Below, in pieces: positions 10,095 through 20,100 of a stretch of 64,000 bases of DNA. Under the pieces are notes generated by a model. It was not told the DNA's origin and searched no databases. It worked only from the letters and a program-made list of their open reading frames with translations. Both the position numbers and the translations under genes were made by a program. How positions within the stretch are numbered: position 1 is the stretch's first letter; the number at the start of each line of letters is the position of its first letter. Origin of the DNA: DASYXW01 sp035934405 (GTDB lineage: Bacteria > Acidobacteriota > Terriglobia > UBA7540); contig DASYXW010000029.1 in NCBI GenBank assembly GCA_035934405.1, positions 1 to 64,000 on the forward strand. The letters are read 5' to 3'.

Positions 10095-11723
10095 GTGAAG
10101 ATGCGAATTGACGCCGCTGAACTCGAGATTTTCAAGAGTCTCTTCCATTCGGTGGCGGAGGAAATGGGCGCCGCTCTCCGGCGCTCCGCCTTCTCGCCGA
10201 ATATCAAAGAGCGCCGCGACTACTCGTGCGCTGTCTTCGATGGCGGCGGACGCACCGTGGCCATGGGCGATCACATGCCGGTACACCTGGGCTCGATGCC
10301 CATGTCCGTCCGGGCTGCGATCACCGCTCTCGAACTCGGCCCTGGAACGATCGCCATGCTCAACGACCCGTATGCCGGTGGCACGCACTTGCCGGATATT
10401 ACGCTGGTCATGCCGGTCTTCGAGCGCGGCGCGCGAGGCCCGCTGTTCTACGTGGCGAACCGCGCCCATCACTCGGACATCGGCGGCGCCCAGCCGGCTT
10501 CGATGGGCTTGAGCGAGGAGATCTATCAGGAGGGCCTGCGCATCCCGCCTGTCATCCTCGCCCGCGACGGCAAGCTCGAGCGCGACGTGCTCGCCCTGGT
10601 GCTCGCGAACGTTCGCACCCCGGTGGAGCGCGAAGGCGACCTCGCGGCGCAAGTGGCTGCCTGCGGGCTCGGCGAGCGGCGCTTGCGGGAAATCGCCTCC
10701 AAGTACGGCGCCCGCAAGGCCAAGCGTTACCTCGCGGCGCTTCAGGACTACTCCGCCCGCCTCATGCGTCGGGCGATCGGCCGCATTCCCGATGGAGTTT
10801 ACGCCGCCGAGGATTTTCTGGACGACGACGGCTACACCGCGCGCCCGGTGCGCCTGCGCGTCAGCCTTCGGATCCGCGGTGCCAAGGCCATTGTTGACTT
10901 CGCGGGTTCTGCGCCGCAGTGCCGCGGCAGCGTCAACGCCGTGTTTGCAATCACGACGTCCGCGGTCTTCTACGTGTTCCGCTGCCTGCTCGGCGAAGAC
11001 GTCCCGGCCTGCGCCGGACTGATGGCGCCGATCGAGGTCCGCGCGCCCGAGGGCACCGTGGTGAATGCGCGTCTTCCCGCCGCCGTTGCCGCCGGGAATG
11101 TTGAGACCTCGCAACGGATTGTTGACGTGCTTTTCCGCGCCCTGGCGCGCGCGCTTCCCGAGCGGATTCCCGCCGCCAGCTCGGGCACCATGAACAACTT
11201 GTCTTTTGGCGGCGTCAACGCGCAGCGGCAACCCTTCGCCTATTACGAAACCATCGCCGGCGGGATGGGCGCGCGGCCCACGGCGGATGGGCTCAGCGGC
11301 GTCCACACCCACATGACCAACTCGCTCAACACGCCCATCGAGGCGCTGGAATCCAGTTATCCGGTGCGCGTGCGACGGTACGGCCTGCGGCGCGGATCGG
11401 GCGGCGCCGGACGGTTCCGCGGTGGCGACGGCCTGGTGCGAGAAATTGAGTTCCTTACCAGCGTTCGCGGTAGTATTCTGTCCGACCGCCGCTGCTTCCA
11501 GCCATATGGCTTGGCGGGAGGCCGGCCCGGCCGGACAGGCCGCAACCGGCTGGAGCTCGAAGGACGGGCAGTCAATCTGCCGTCCAAGGCAGCCTTCAAC
11601 GCGCCGCCGGGAAGCATCCTGCGGATCGAGACGCCGGGTGGCGGAGGCTGGGGAAAAGCGACAAGTCGAAAGTCGAAGGTCAAGAGTCAAAGGTCTGGTT
11701 CTCTTCTGTATTCTGACTCCTGA
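10095..11723 (+). CDS. hyuB: Hydantoinase B family protein
   Basis: A 542-residue partner of HyuA. Family motifs include IFKSLFHSVAEEMG at the N-terminus, SPNIKERRDYSCA, NDPYAGGTHLPDI (about 95-107) and the C-terminal RRYGLRRGSGGAGRFRGGDG. In this family A and B subunits assemble into a cytoplasmic hydrolase of cyclic amides or a carboxylase core. Translation may begin at the GTG at 10095 or at ATG 10101; the latter fits MRIDAAELEIFKS. The last 18 or so residues after GGGGWGKA are encoded by a heptamer array, so the natural end was probably overrun by repeat DNA. Confidence 0.9.
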   Translation: MKMRIDAAELEIFKSLFHSVAEEMGAALRRSAFSPNIKERRDYSCAVFDGGGRTVAMGDHMPVHLGSMPMSVRAAITALELGPGTIAMLNDPYAGGTHLPDITLVMPVFERGARGPLFYVANRAHHSDIGGAQPASMGLSEEIYQEGLRIPPVILARDGKLERDVLALVLANVRTPVEREGDLAAQVAACGLGERRLREIASKYGARKAKRYLAALQDYSARLMRRAIGRIPDGVYAAEDFLDDDGYTARPVRLRVSLRIRGAKAIVDFAGSAPQCRGSVNAVFAITTSAVFYVFRCLLGEDVPACAGLMAPIEVRAPEGTVVNARLPAAVAAGNVETSQRIVDVLFRALARALPERIPAASSGTMNNLSFGGVNAQRQPFAYYETIAGGMGARPTADGLSGVHTHMTNSLNTPIEALESSYPVRVRRYGLRRGSGGAGRFRGGDGLVREIEFLTSVRGSILSDRRCFQPYGLAGGRPGRTGRNRLELEGRAVNLPSKAAFNAPPGSILRIETPGGGGWGKATSRKSKVKSQRSGSLLYSDS

Positions 11724-11738
11724 CTTCTGACTTCTGAT
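11663..11738. repeat. Two heptamer arrays forming the hyuB tail and the intergenic gap
   Basis: AAGTCGA, AAGTCGA, AGGTCAA, GAGTCAA, AGGTCTG (11663-11697), then TTCTGTA, TTCTGAC, TCCTGAC, TTCTGAC, TTCTGAT (11704-11738). The first array lies in the hyuB frame; the second spans the stop and the gap to the next gene. Confidence 0.7.
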
Positions 11739-11753
11739 TTCTAAGGAGGAGTC

Positions 11754-12737
11754 ATGGATCCATCTGATCGTCGGACGTTCATCAAGTCGGTAGCCGGAGC
11801 TGCGGTGCTCGCTGCCGCGGACCTGAAGGCCGCAGCGCCCTCTCAAGGTGGCGGAGGCGACGGCCCGGTGTTTCTCTCGACCTGGCCGCACGGTAAGCCT
11901 GCCAACGAGCGGGCAGCCGAGGTGTTCAAGTCGGGCGGCAGCCTTCTGGACGCGATCGAGAAGGGCATCAATGTGCCCGAGGACGATCCTAAGGTCACAA
12001 GTGTAGGCTACGGCGGGCTGCCCAACGAGGACGGCGTGGTCGAGCTCGACGCCGCCATCATGGACGGCACACGGCATCGCGCGGGCTCGGTGTGCAACCT
12101 TCATATGATCAAGAACCCCATCTCCGTTGCGCGCCAGGTGATTGAGAAAACCCGCCATACCACGCTCGCCGGCGACGGCGCATTTCAATTCGCGCTCAAA
12201 ATGGGATTCCAACCCCAGCAACTCCTCACTCCCGATAGCCTGCAAAAGTGGCTCGACTGGAAGGCCAACCCCAAGCGCGAATCCTTCTGGATGAATCCGG
12301 AGAACCACGACACCATCGGCTTCGTAGCGACCGACGGCAAGGGGCACGTCGTGTCGGGGTGCTCGACCTCGGGCCTGGCGTGGAAGATTTCCGGGCGCGT
12401 CGCCGATTCGCCGCTGGTGGGCTGCGGCGTGTATGCGGACGACAACGTGGGCGCGGCTTCGGCCACCGGCGATGGGGATGTGATGACGAATTACTGCACC
12501 AGCGTCTCCATCGTCCACAGCATGGCGCGCGGCGCTTCGCCGCAAGACGCTTGCGTCGAGCTGCTTCAGCAGATGGCGAAGACCGACCCGAAGAACCGCG
12601 AGGTGTTTGCCTGCGTCATCGCCATCAACAACCGCGGCGAGATCGGCGCTGCCTCGATGAATTCGAAGTTCGCTTTGCAGTATGCGCTGTGGAAGAACGG
12701 CGAGAGCAAACTGCTCAACGCGACGGCCGTCTATTGA
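11754..12737 (+). CDS. Tat-exported N4-(beta-N-acetylglucosaminyl)-L-asparaginase
   Basis: A 327-residue Ntn-hydrolase of the aspartylglucosaminidase/isoaspartyl peptidase family, which self-cleaves to expose a threonine nucleophile. The expected site is present as NHDTIGFVATDG with Thr187. The upstream linker is long (150-183) and GDGDVMTNYCTS follows in the beta chain. The N-terminus carries a twin-arginine motif (DRRTFIKSVAGAA), suggesting folded export through Tat. A strong AAGGAGGA ribosome-binding site precedes the ATG at 11754. It lies 30 bp after hyuB and may share its mRNA, which would put amide-hydrolysing enzymes together. Confidence 0.9.
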   Translation: MDPSDRRTFIKSVAGAAVLAAADLKAAAPSQGGGGDGPVFLSTWPHGKPANERAAEVFKSGGSLLDAIEKGINVPEDDPKVTSVGYGGLPNEDGVVELDAAIMDGTRHRAGSVCNLHMIKNPISVARQVIEKTRHTTLAGDGAFQFALKMGFQPQQLLTPDSLQKWLDWKANPKRESFWMNPENHDTIGFVATDGKGHVVSGCSTSGLAWKISGRVADSPLVGCGVYADDNVGAASATGDGDVMTNYCTSVSIVHSMARGASPQDACVELLQQMAKTDPKNREVFACVIAINNRGEIGAASMNSKFALQYALWKNGESKLLNATAVY

Positions 12738-12790
12738 GGGATTGAGTGGTCGGATGATTCACCGACTGAAATCCGACATTGTCCCAATGC

Positions 12791-15343
12791 CTATCGTTTC
12801 TGACCGAGGATCGCGACGAGTTGCCTGCCGGCCTGTTGTACCGGCCTAAACGGATCGTCTATGGCCTTGCGGGCGGCGCTGGCGATCTCTTCCTCTTGCT
12901 CTGGGGCGACGATCGTGGCCAATCCCGTAAGTCCAGTCAATGCGCGCAGCCGTATTCGTTCCGGCACGCCGGGTTGAGCTTCAGCCAGCAGGATGGCCGC
13001 AGCCCGCGGATCCTTCGTCGCGGCCAACCCATCCAACGTCGCCAGCATGACGTCCACTTCCGGGTTCGCCGACACTTCGGCATGCAAGACGTCGAATGCC
13101 TGTGCCTTGGACGATCTGCCGATCCCTTCCGCTGCAGCAGCTTCCACGGAGTAACTCGTATCCTTGTGCAGAGCACTAGCGATCGCGTCGTAGACCGGCG
13201 GGTCCTTGATAAAACGCCCCAGCGCTTCGACGACTGCCGTCCGCACGCGGCTGTCCGGCTGCCGCATCGCGGCAAGCAGAGCGCCCTTGGCTTGATCCAT
13301 TCTGATTCTGCCGAGACTCGCCGCAGCGGCTGCGCGCACACCGTAAAACGAATCCCCATTGAGCACGCGCGTCAAAGCCTCAACAATCCCGCCGCTGCCC
13401 GCATCGCTCTTCCCTCCTAACTGCTGGACGGCCCAGAGGCGGCTCATCATCGAGGGGTCTTTCTCTGCCTCCGCGATCAAGGCGCCGGCCGGCTGATCGA
13501 ATTCGATGGTCTTGTCGATGAAATCGTCGGGATCGAAGTCCACCCATAGCGGCTGGAAGTCGAGCGGCACGTCGAATTCCTGGTGTGCCAGATGGTCGTG
13601 AACCCGAATCCTCTTGTGCTCGCCGTTCGCCCCGTAGAACGCGAATTCGATGGGCATGTCGAAGATGGGCGTCAGCGCGTCAGTTTGCTGCATCTGCCGC
13701 ACCGTCAGTTTTTCGGTCCGCTTGGCGGAGTCGTAGGCCGCTTCGACGCGATAGTCGGGATGCCCCGCCATGAACACCCACTCGTGGAAGAACCAGGAGA
13801 GTTCTCGTCCCGTCGTCTTACGGATTGCTTCCATCAGGTCGGCTGAGTCCGCGGTTTGCGCCCGATGCGCGGTCAAATAGTAGCGCAAGGCTTGAAAAAA
13901 GGGCTCTTGTTGCGACGCGGGACGCATTTCAGCACCGGAACCGTCAATCAAGTAGCGCATCATTTCAAGGACCGCCGCGCCCTTCTGGTGCGTTATGGCG
14001 TCGAACATCTGAAGGGGATCGGTGTAGTGGCGGTCGACGATTGGCCGGCGGTAATCCACGCGGTCCTGCGCTTGCTCGGCGAGTTGATCTTGGTAAATCT
14101 CGAAGCGATAGGCGTCATTGCCTTCGTGATACTGCGTGTAGAGCGCCGAAAGGTAGGTGGCAAACCCCTCGTTGAGCCAGATATTCGCCCAGTCCCGCCC
14201 CTGCACCAGATCCCCGAACCAATGCTGGCCCAGCTCGTGTGACACCAGTTCAGTGCTCGGGTAATCCTGGTCGGCGGGCTCATCGTGCAGCGTCCATTCG
14301 GTCAGGGTAGTCGCGCTGACGTTCTCCATTCCTCCGTAGAGGTAATTATGAACCGTCACTTGCGCGTATTGCTCGTACGGATAGTCCACACCCGTGGCCC
14401 GCGAGAAAAATGCGATCATGTCGGGAGTCAGGTGGAACGACCGCAGCGCCGTCGCTTGGTCGACGGATTTCGGAACGTAGTAATCCACGGGCTTGTTCTC
14501 ATAGTGTTCGCTGATCTTGCGCCAGGGCCCCACGGCAACCGACGTCAGGTACGAGCTGTGCGGAATGCTCTCGACCCAATCGTAAGTCGCCTGCCCCTCC
14601 GAATGCGTCACCTTGACGAGCTTCCCGTTTGAAACCACGCTTAGCCCGTCGGGAACCGTTGTGATCGTTTCGCTTGTGGCCATGTCATTCGGATAGTCCC
14701 AGCATGGAAACCAGTAGTGATTGGTCTCCGTCTCTCCTTGCGACCAAATTTCGCGGGGCCAGCGAGGATAAGCGGCGGTTGGATTGACAAAGAACAAACC
14801 ATCTCTCGGAAAGCCGTGATATACGACCCGCACCTGCAAAGTGCTGCCCGCGTCGTAGTCACCATCCAGCGTGATCCAGAGATGCGGGTCTTCCGTCACA
14901 TAAGTCAGCTTGACGGGCGCGCCATGCGCCGGCTCCAAAGCCACCGAATCGATCTTTAGCCCGGAGCTATCCAGATAAAACCTGTGGAAGCGAGGCTCGA
15001 ACGGCCGGAGCGTGACCACTTCGTCGCCAAAGACTTCGGCCTTCGCCTGGTCAAAGCGCAACCCCAGCTTGTAATTCACCACATGATAGGTTCGGCTCGG
15101 GGCCCATTGCCATAAGTTCGGGTCGCCGAACACGTGAGCTTTCGCATCCCCGGCCGGCGCGGGCGGCATCGCCACACTCCCGCTCACCGCTGCACCAATG
15201 CAGATTGCTATGCCGATGCCGGCGCACGCAAACCGGTGACGCATGGAACCAGCCCGTGCGCCGCGCCGCGGCCGCCGCGCCCACAGCGCGATGGCGCCGA
15301 AACGAATTGACGCCCCAATTGATCGCGTGAAGAATTGACTCAT
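12791..15343 (-). CDS. M1 family metallopeptidase fused to HEAT repeats
   Basis: An exported zinc aminopeptidase-like protein of about 850 residues. The exopeptidase motif GGMEN and the zinc site HELGQH (His369, Glu370, His373) with downstream NEGFATY (Glu392) are intact. From about 640 to the end there are alpha-helical HEAT-type repeats (AAAASLGRIRMDQAKGALL, VVEALGRFIKD and similar) in place of the usual ERAP-like C-terminal domain. ATG 15343 has an AGGGA-type ribosome-binding site. GTG 15373 and ATG 15244 are alternatives; the last would put the signal peptide MRHRFACAGIGIAICIG at the very N-terminus. It lies close behind the cytochrome b gene on the same strand. Confidence 0.88.
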   Translation of the reverse strand: MSQFFTRSIGASIRFGAIALWARRPRRGARAGSMRHRFACAGIGIAICIGAAVSGSVAMPPAPAGDAKAHVFGDPNLWQWAPSRTYHVVNYKLGLRFDQAKAEVFGDEVVTLRPFEPRFHRFYLDSSGLKIDSVALEPAHGAPVKLTYVTEDPHLWITLDGDYDAGSTLQVRVVYHGFPRDGLFFVNPTAAYPRWPREIWSQGETETNHYWFPCWDYPNDMATSETITTVPDGLSVVSNGKLVKVTHSEGQATYDWVESIPHSSYLTSVAVGPWRKISEHYENKPVDYYVPKSVDQATALRSFHLTPDMIAFFSRATGVDYPYEQYAQVTVHNYLYGGMENVSATTLTEWTLHDEPADQDYPSTELVSHELGQHWFGDLVQGRDWANIWLNEGFATYLSALYTQYHEGNDAYRFEIYQDQLAEQAQDRVDYRRPIVDRHYTDPLQMFDAITHQKGAAVLEMMRYLIDGSGAEMRPASQQEPFFQALRYYLTAHRAQTADSADLMEAIRKTTGRELSWFFHEWVFMAGHPDYRVEAAYDSAKRTEKLTVRQMQQTDALTPIFDMPIEFAFYGANGEHKRIRVHDHLAHQEFDVPLDFQPLWVDFDPDDFIDKTIEFDQPAGALIAEAEKDPSMMSRLWAVQQLGGKSDAGSGGIVEALTRVLNGDSFYGVRAAAAASLGRIRMDQAKGALLAAMRQPDSRVRTAVVEALGRFIKDPPVYDAIASALHKDTSYSVEAAAAEGIGRSSKAQAFDVLHAEVSANPEVDVMLATLDGLAATKDPRAAAILLAEAQPGVPERIRLRALTGLTGLATIVAPEQEEEIASAARKAIDDPFRPVQQAGRQLVAILGQKR

Positions 15344-15381
15344 GTCTTCCCTGTAGCCCAGCTCTCCGTTCACTCAATCAC

Positions 15382-16287
15382 TCAATCCGACAGGTACTCC
15401 GGGTTCTTCTTCCAGCCGGTGAGTATCGAGGCGAAATTGCTCCAGCCGTGCAGGGCCACCATGAGCAGGTGACCGGGAATGAAGGCGAGAAAGCCGCACA
15501 TGGCGGCGAAATGCCAGATCCGGGCCAGATGAAACCCGCCCATCAGCCAAGCCAGCCAGGAAAACTGAACCGGCTGGTAGAGCACGAGACCCGTAAGCAC
15601 TGAGGCGACGCCGAAAAGCACGGTTGCGGTGTAGGCTAGTTTTTGCAGCGGATTGTACTGCTCGCGGACCGGCGGTTTGGGTCCGAAGAAGAAGTAATGG
15701 CGGGCCATCGGCCAGACGCCCGGGATGTCGCGTGGCCGGAAGAGCACCGTCTTGTAATGCCCGCTCGCGAACTGATAGGCGAGATACAGGATGCCGGTGC
15801 CGACGAAAACCCACATGAACGTGAAATGCCAGTGACGACCGCCTTCCAGCCATCCGCCGAGCGTCACGGCGTCCGGCACTTGAAGCAAGTCCTTCTCAGG
15901 CACTTTGGGCCCAAAACTCGGAAAAGCCGTGAAGATCTGGAGGCCGCTGCCGATCATCACGACCAGCGCGATGGCGTTCAGCCAATGGCAGAAGCGGATG
16001 GCCCAGGGGTGCTCGTACGCGGCGCGAACCTCCGAGCCGCCGAGGCGGGCTTCAGCCGGCGGCGGGGCGGGGATGACTGCGGGTGTCGCGACTTTCCCCA
16101 CCGGCACCGCCGTCGTCGGGACCATCGGAGCCGCGGGCGAGGCTACTTGAATAGCCTCAACGGCCAAGGGCTGCGTTGTCTGCCCGGGCTCGCGGGCGGC
16201 GCCGGGCTCGTCGGGTTTATCAGGCGTCCCAGCCCCAGGCGGCGTTTCCGGTCCAGGCGTCAACTCGTCCTTTGCGTCGTCCATCAC
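15382..16287 (-). CDS. Cytochrome b (b561/Ni-hydrogenase type) membrane subunit with Pro-rich N-terminus
   Basis: A 301-residue membrane protein. The first 95 residues are a Pro/Ala/Thr-rich cytoplasmic extension. Four to five membrane segments follow, with well-placed histidines: HPWAIRFCHWLNAI, GGRHWHFTFMWVF, MGGFHLARIWHFAAM and PGHLLMVALHGWSNF. These are the haem ligands expected for diheme cytochrome b subunits of thiosulfate reductases, formate dehydrogenases and YedZ-like partners. The next gene upstream on the same strand (16353-17078) is a sulfite-oxidase-type molybdoenzyme, so it probably passes electrons between quinone and that enzyme. Confidence 0.85.
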   Translation of the reverse strand: MMDDAKDELTPGPETPPGAGTPDKPDEPGAAREPGQTTQPLAVEAIQVASPAAPMVPTTAVPVGKVATPAVIPAPPPAEARLGGSEVRAAYEHPWAIRFCHWLNAIALVVMIGSGLQIFTAFPSFGPKVPEKDLLQVPDAVTLGGWLEGGRHWHFTFMWVFVGTGILYLAYQFASGHYKTVLFRPRDIPGVWPMARHYFFFGPKPPVREQYNPLQKLAYTATVLFGVASVLTGLVLYQPVQFSWLAWLMGGFHLARIWHFAAMCGFLAFIPGHLLMVALHGWSNFASILTGWKKNPEYLSD

Positions 16288-16352
16288 TTCCCTTCCTTCG
16301 TCGCGTCGTCACGCCGGTTCCGCGTGACGAACGGCCTAGCCGCGAGCGCGCT

Positions 16353-17078
16353 CTACAACCCGGCGTACCAGCTATAACCCTGGTCTTCCCAGTAACCGCG
16401 GTGGTCGGGCTTCATCACGTTTGTTACCGCCAGCTTGGTGAGACCCTTGGCCGACTTGTAGCCCAGCTTCGTCGGCAACGAGAACCGCAGCGGCGCGCCG
16501 TGGCCGCGCTCAAGCGGCTTGCCGTACATCTCGTAGCAGAGGAGCGATTGCGGGTGGAGCGCGGCCGGCATGTCGAGCACTTCATAGTAATCGTCGGCGC
16601 ACTCGACTGACACATACCCGGCGCGCGGGTCGGCGCCGATGTGTTGCAGGAAGGTGGAGAGGCGAACCCCGCCAAAGTTAGCGATCACGTCCCAGCCCTC
16701 CACACATACGTGCCGCGTGTTCTGCACCGTCTTCGGCAGCGCCTGAATCTGCGCCAGCGTGTACTCACCCGGCTTCTCGACCAGGCCGGAAACGCCGAGA
16801 GTCCAGCTATCAAGATCCAGGTCCGGCTCGTCCACGTCGTAGCTGTTGTATTCGAACTGGCTGAGCGGGGTCAGCTCTGAATCGGGGTAGGTCGGCACCA
16901 AATGCTCGCGCCGGAAAACCTTGCCCGACGCCCAGTCGCTCAGGGCGACACCGCGGTCGAGCAGTTCGTCGCGCCAGGAAGGCACCAGGAACGCGCCAGC
17001 GGCGACCAGGGGCGTGAGCTTCAGAAGCTCGCGGCGGCTGCGACTCTTGAGTTGGCCCGCTTCCATTCCGGTTTTCAT
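16353..17078 (-). CDS. Tat-exported molybdopterin-dependent oxidoreductase (sulfite oxidase/MsrP-like)
   Basis: A protein of about 241 residues with a Tat signal (SRSRRELLKLTPLVAAGAF) and a sulfite-oxidase fold molybdopterin domain. RHVCVEGWDVIANFGG carries the invariant cysteine that ligates molybdenum. RGHGAPLRFSLPTKLGYKSAKG and DDYYEVLDM are further family segments. It resembles YedY/MsrP, which repairs methionine sulfoxide in the periplasm with a haem membrane partner. I chose ATG 17078 because GAGGGG lies just upstream; GTG/ATG at 17105 is possible. The cytochrome b gene follows after about 65 bp and is the likely electron partner. The substrate is not known. Confidence 0.88.
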   Translation of the reverse strand: MKTGMEAGQLKSRSRRELLKLTPLVAAGAFLVPSWRDELLDRGVALSDWASGKVFRREHLVPTYPDSELTPLSQFEYNSYDVDEPDLDLDSWTLGVSGLVEKPGEYTLAQIQALPKTVQNTRHVCVEGWDVIANFGGVRLSTFLQHIGADPRAGYVSVECADDYYEVLDMPAALHPQSLLCYEMYGKPLERGHGAPLRFSLPTKLGYKSAKGLTKLAVTNVMKPDHRGYWEDQGYSWYAGL

Positions 17079-17181
17079 CCTTGCCCCTCTCGACTGACGC
17101 TCCACAGGCTTAGATTGCCGGCCTCAAGCAAAGTTACAATCGCGTCCGGCCAAAGCGTGCTGACGGAGACGCCGGCCGGCG

Positions 17182-20100
17182 TTACGATGGCGCCGCCGCG
17201 CCGGCTCCCGATCTGCTTACCGGAAGAAACAACCATGCCAGTACCACGGCCGCCAGCACAGCGAGCACGACGCCGTTGGTGCGGAAGAATGGCGCCGGCT
17301 GGGAAAACAGTTCCACGAGCGGCTGCGCCACGCCCAGACAGAAGGTCGCGGCGACATAGGCCAGGACGTTGTCGCGGAAAAACAACACGATGATCCCGGC
17401 GGCAATCGCCAGGTGCACCAGGCTTAGCCCCCAGGCCAGCGCGAATTCCGGCACCGAATGAGCGTTGGGCGGGCCGAGGAAGAGAACAAGCAGCAGCACG
17501 GCCAGCTCGCGCCACCAAGCCTCGTGAGTCTGAGTGAGCCGGACAAGACGGATGACGACGGCCAAGCTGGCGGTGATCAGAACCCCATCGTAAAGCACGG
17601 CGTGAAGAAAGAAAGCCGTCCCCGGCCACGCCGCGCTGAGGCCCTGAACGATGTCTCCTCCCACCGGCGCAATGGCATGAAAGCGCCTCGCTACATACGC
17701 GTCCATCTTATTCATCGCTGCGCCCGCCGCCAGGCTCACGACGACCGCGATCAACGCATCCCGCCGCCACCGTTGCCGCGCGGCTCCGCTCGAGATCTTC
17801 CGGATGTCCGGATAAAGGCTCGTCGCCAGCGCGACGAGCAGCCACGCGAAAAGTCCGAGACCGAGGACAAGAATTGCGTCGACCGCCGCCAGCTCGATCC
17901 AAAAGGAGGTCAGAGGGACCGATGTATTGTACCCCTGGTACAGCACCGGGATTTCGTTGAGGCCGGAGACCGCAAACACCAAAGCGGCGGCGATTCCCAC
18001 CTTCAGCGCCGGGCGCCAGCGGACTTCTTCTTTCCGGATCTGGGCTACCAGCAGGTAGATGAATCCGGCCAGCAGCAAGCCTAAGAACAAGACTTGCGCC
18101 ACCGACAGCAACGTGTTGCCGAGACCACGAGCTTCCTGCCGGCGCACCCATTCGTCCGGCAACTTGAACGAGCGTACGAAACCCGCCACCTCGTTCCCCG
18201 CAATGTCCTCCTCGAGCCGGTAATAGGCCGCCGCCACGTTGCGCGGGTCGCCCGCCTTCGCTTGCCACACCAACGTGTAGTCCTCGCGCGCCTTGCGCTT
18301 CTGCGCCTCGGACCTCTGCAAGTCAAATCCGGCGAGATTGTAGCCCTGCTCCTCCAGGAACTTCGAGCCGAGCGATCGCGCCTGGTCGGGCGTTAGCGAT
18401 GCGCCGGGCGCGTCTTCATCGAGCACGTGCCGGTAGGCAAACACCTTTCCGTCCTCCGGATCGACGAAGACGAGATGCTCTTCCTGCTGCAGAGGGCGGA
18501 AGTATCGCACCTCCCAGAGGGCGAGCTTCGTCGCCTGACGGTAAATCCGGTCGGACTCATCGAGCGACCTGTACTGGAGCAGGTACTTCAGGTCAAGGTC
18601 ATCGACGTGGTCTCCGAGCTGGGCAACGGAATGGTAATCCGCCGGCGACACATGTCGTGCCTCCAGGAAAGCGGTGGCCGAGCGTATCGCCTCCGCGCGG
18701 GCGACACCCACCTTGAATCCCTCACCGAACCGGTACACGGGGATGGCAGCGACGGCGATGAACATGACCACCAGCGCGGCGGCCCCGATGAGCCGGCGGC
18801 GGCCAAGCGGCTGATAATCGAGCGGCGCCACGCCGGTCGCAGCCGCGGCATCGCCTGGTGGTTCCCGCCTAATCCCGGCGCTCGAGTTGGTCAGTTCAGA
18901 CTCATCGGCAAACGTGCCCGTCTTCCAGTAGGCCACGAGCGCGACGGCGAGCGGAACCAGCATAATCCCGGCCGTCGCCGCGCCTGAGGCCATCAGATAG
19001 CGATCGGGCGAGCGGAGCAGGAGAAAGGCGGTGTAGAGCGCATCCACGGAGTAGTGCCAGATCATGGTGGCCACGATGCCGAAACGCAGCATGATGAACC
19101 CGATGATGATGCCGCCCACACCGACCTCGATGCCGCGAATGAAAAACGGTTGATTGGGGTAGGCGGAGTGCAAAAAGCCCCAGTTGAAGGCCGCGAGCAC
19201 AATCGCCAGCGGCATGTAGCGGACAAGCTTCTTGAGCAGCGGAATGGCGAAAGCGCGAAACTGCATCTCTTCCATCACCGCCGGCAGAAAACCGCCGAAG
19301 AGCACGGCCACCCACGGCAGGCGCGTATTGAGATCGTTCGAGAAGTTCACATCGGTAGGCGCCCAGGCGCCCAGCTTGTTCGCCGCAAGGTAAAACACCG
19401 TCTGATAGGCGAAGAAGACGAAGGTGAGTCCGAGGCCGACAACGTTGGCGATGAAGAACGAACGCGTGCGCAGGCCGCGCCAGCTCAGCGCGCCCCGCAG
19501 CGACAGCAGGTGCGGAAAGCCCTCGCGATACATCGGTTCCGAACCCGCAACCAGCAGAAAGAGTCCGACGCCCGCTGCCAGCGCCTCCAGCAGCGACGTG
19601 ACCACATACTTCACCAGAAAACTCGAGTAGGGGTCAGTGGTGAGATAGTGGAAAAATTTCTCCTGTCCGAAGCTGTTCAACTGGCTGAGAAAGAAAAGCC
19701 CCGCGCCGACAAACCCGAACACGGCGGCCAACCCAAGCGGCAGGTCGCGGTCGCGCAGGCGGAGAATCAGGACGGCGATGAGCGCCACAGACAAGAAAAA
19801 CCACAGAACCTGGTCTACAATCTGCGCCAGATCGTTACGGGAGCGCAGCCGCTGATAATCGCGGCTCCACTGGTCGGGGATCTTGACGAACTCCGTGTAG
19901 CCGGACACCTGATCGCCCGCCACGTCCACTTCAATCCGCAGGCTGCCGTCGCCCAGATTGACGCTCTTCTGCTTCCAGGTGAAAGCGTGATCGGCGCGCG
20001 CCGGACGCTGGGTGGTGACCGCTTCCACAAACTCCAGGTCGCCGAGAGAGCGATTCATCACTGTGGTCAGAAAACGCTCGGCGATGGCGCGCGCGGCGGA

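Noticed and set aside
9654..12545. A 963-codon open frame on the minus strand opposite hyuA, hyuB and the asparaginase gene
   Set aside because: The plus-strand genes have complete family motifs; the antisense translation is Arg/His/Gly-rich with no domain and results from GC-rich codon bias.
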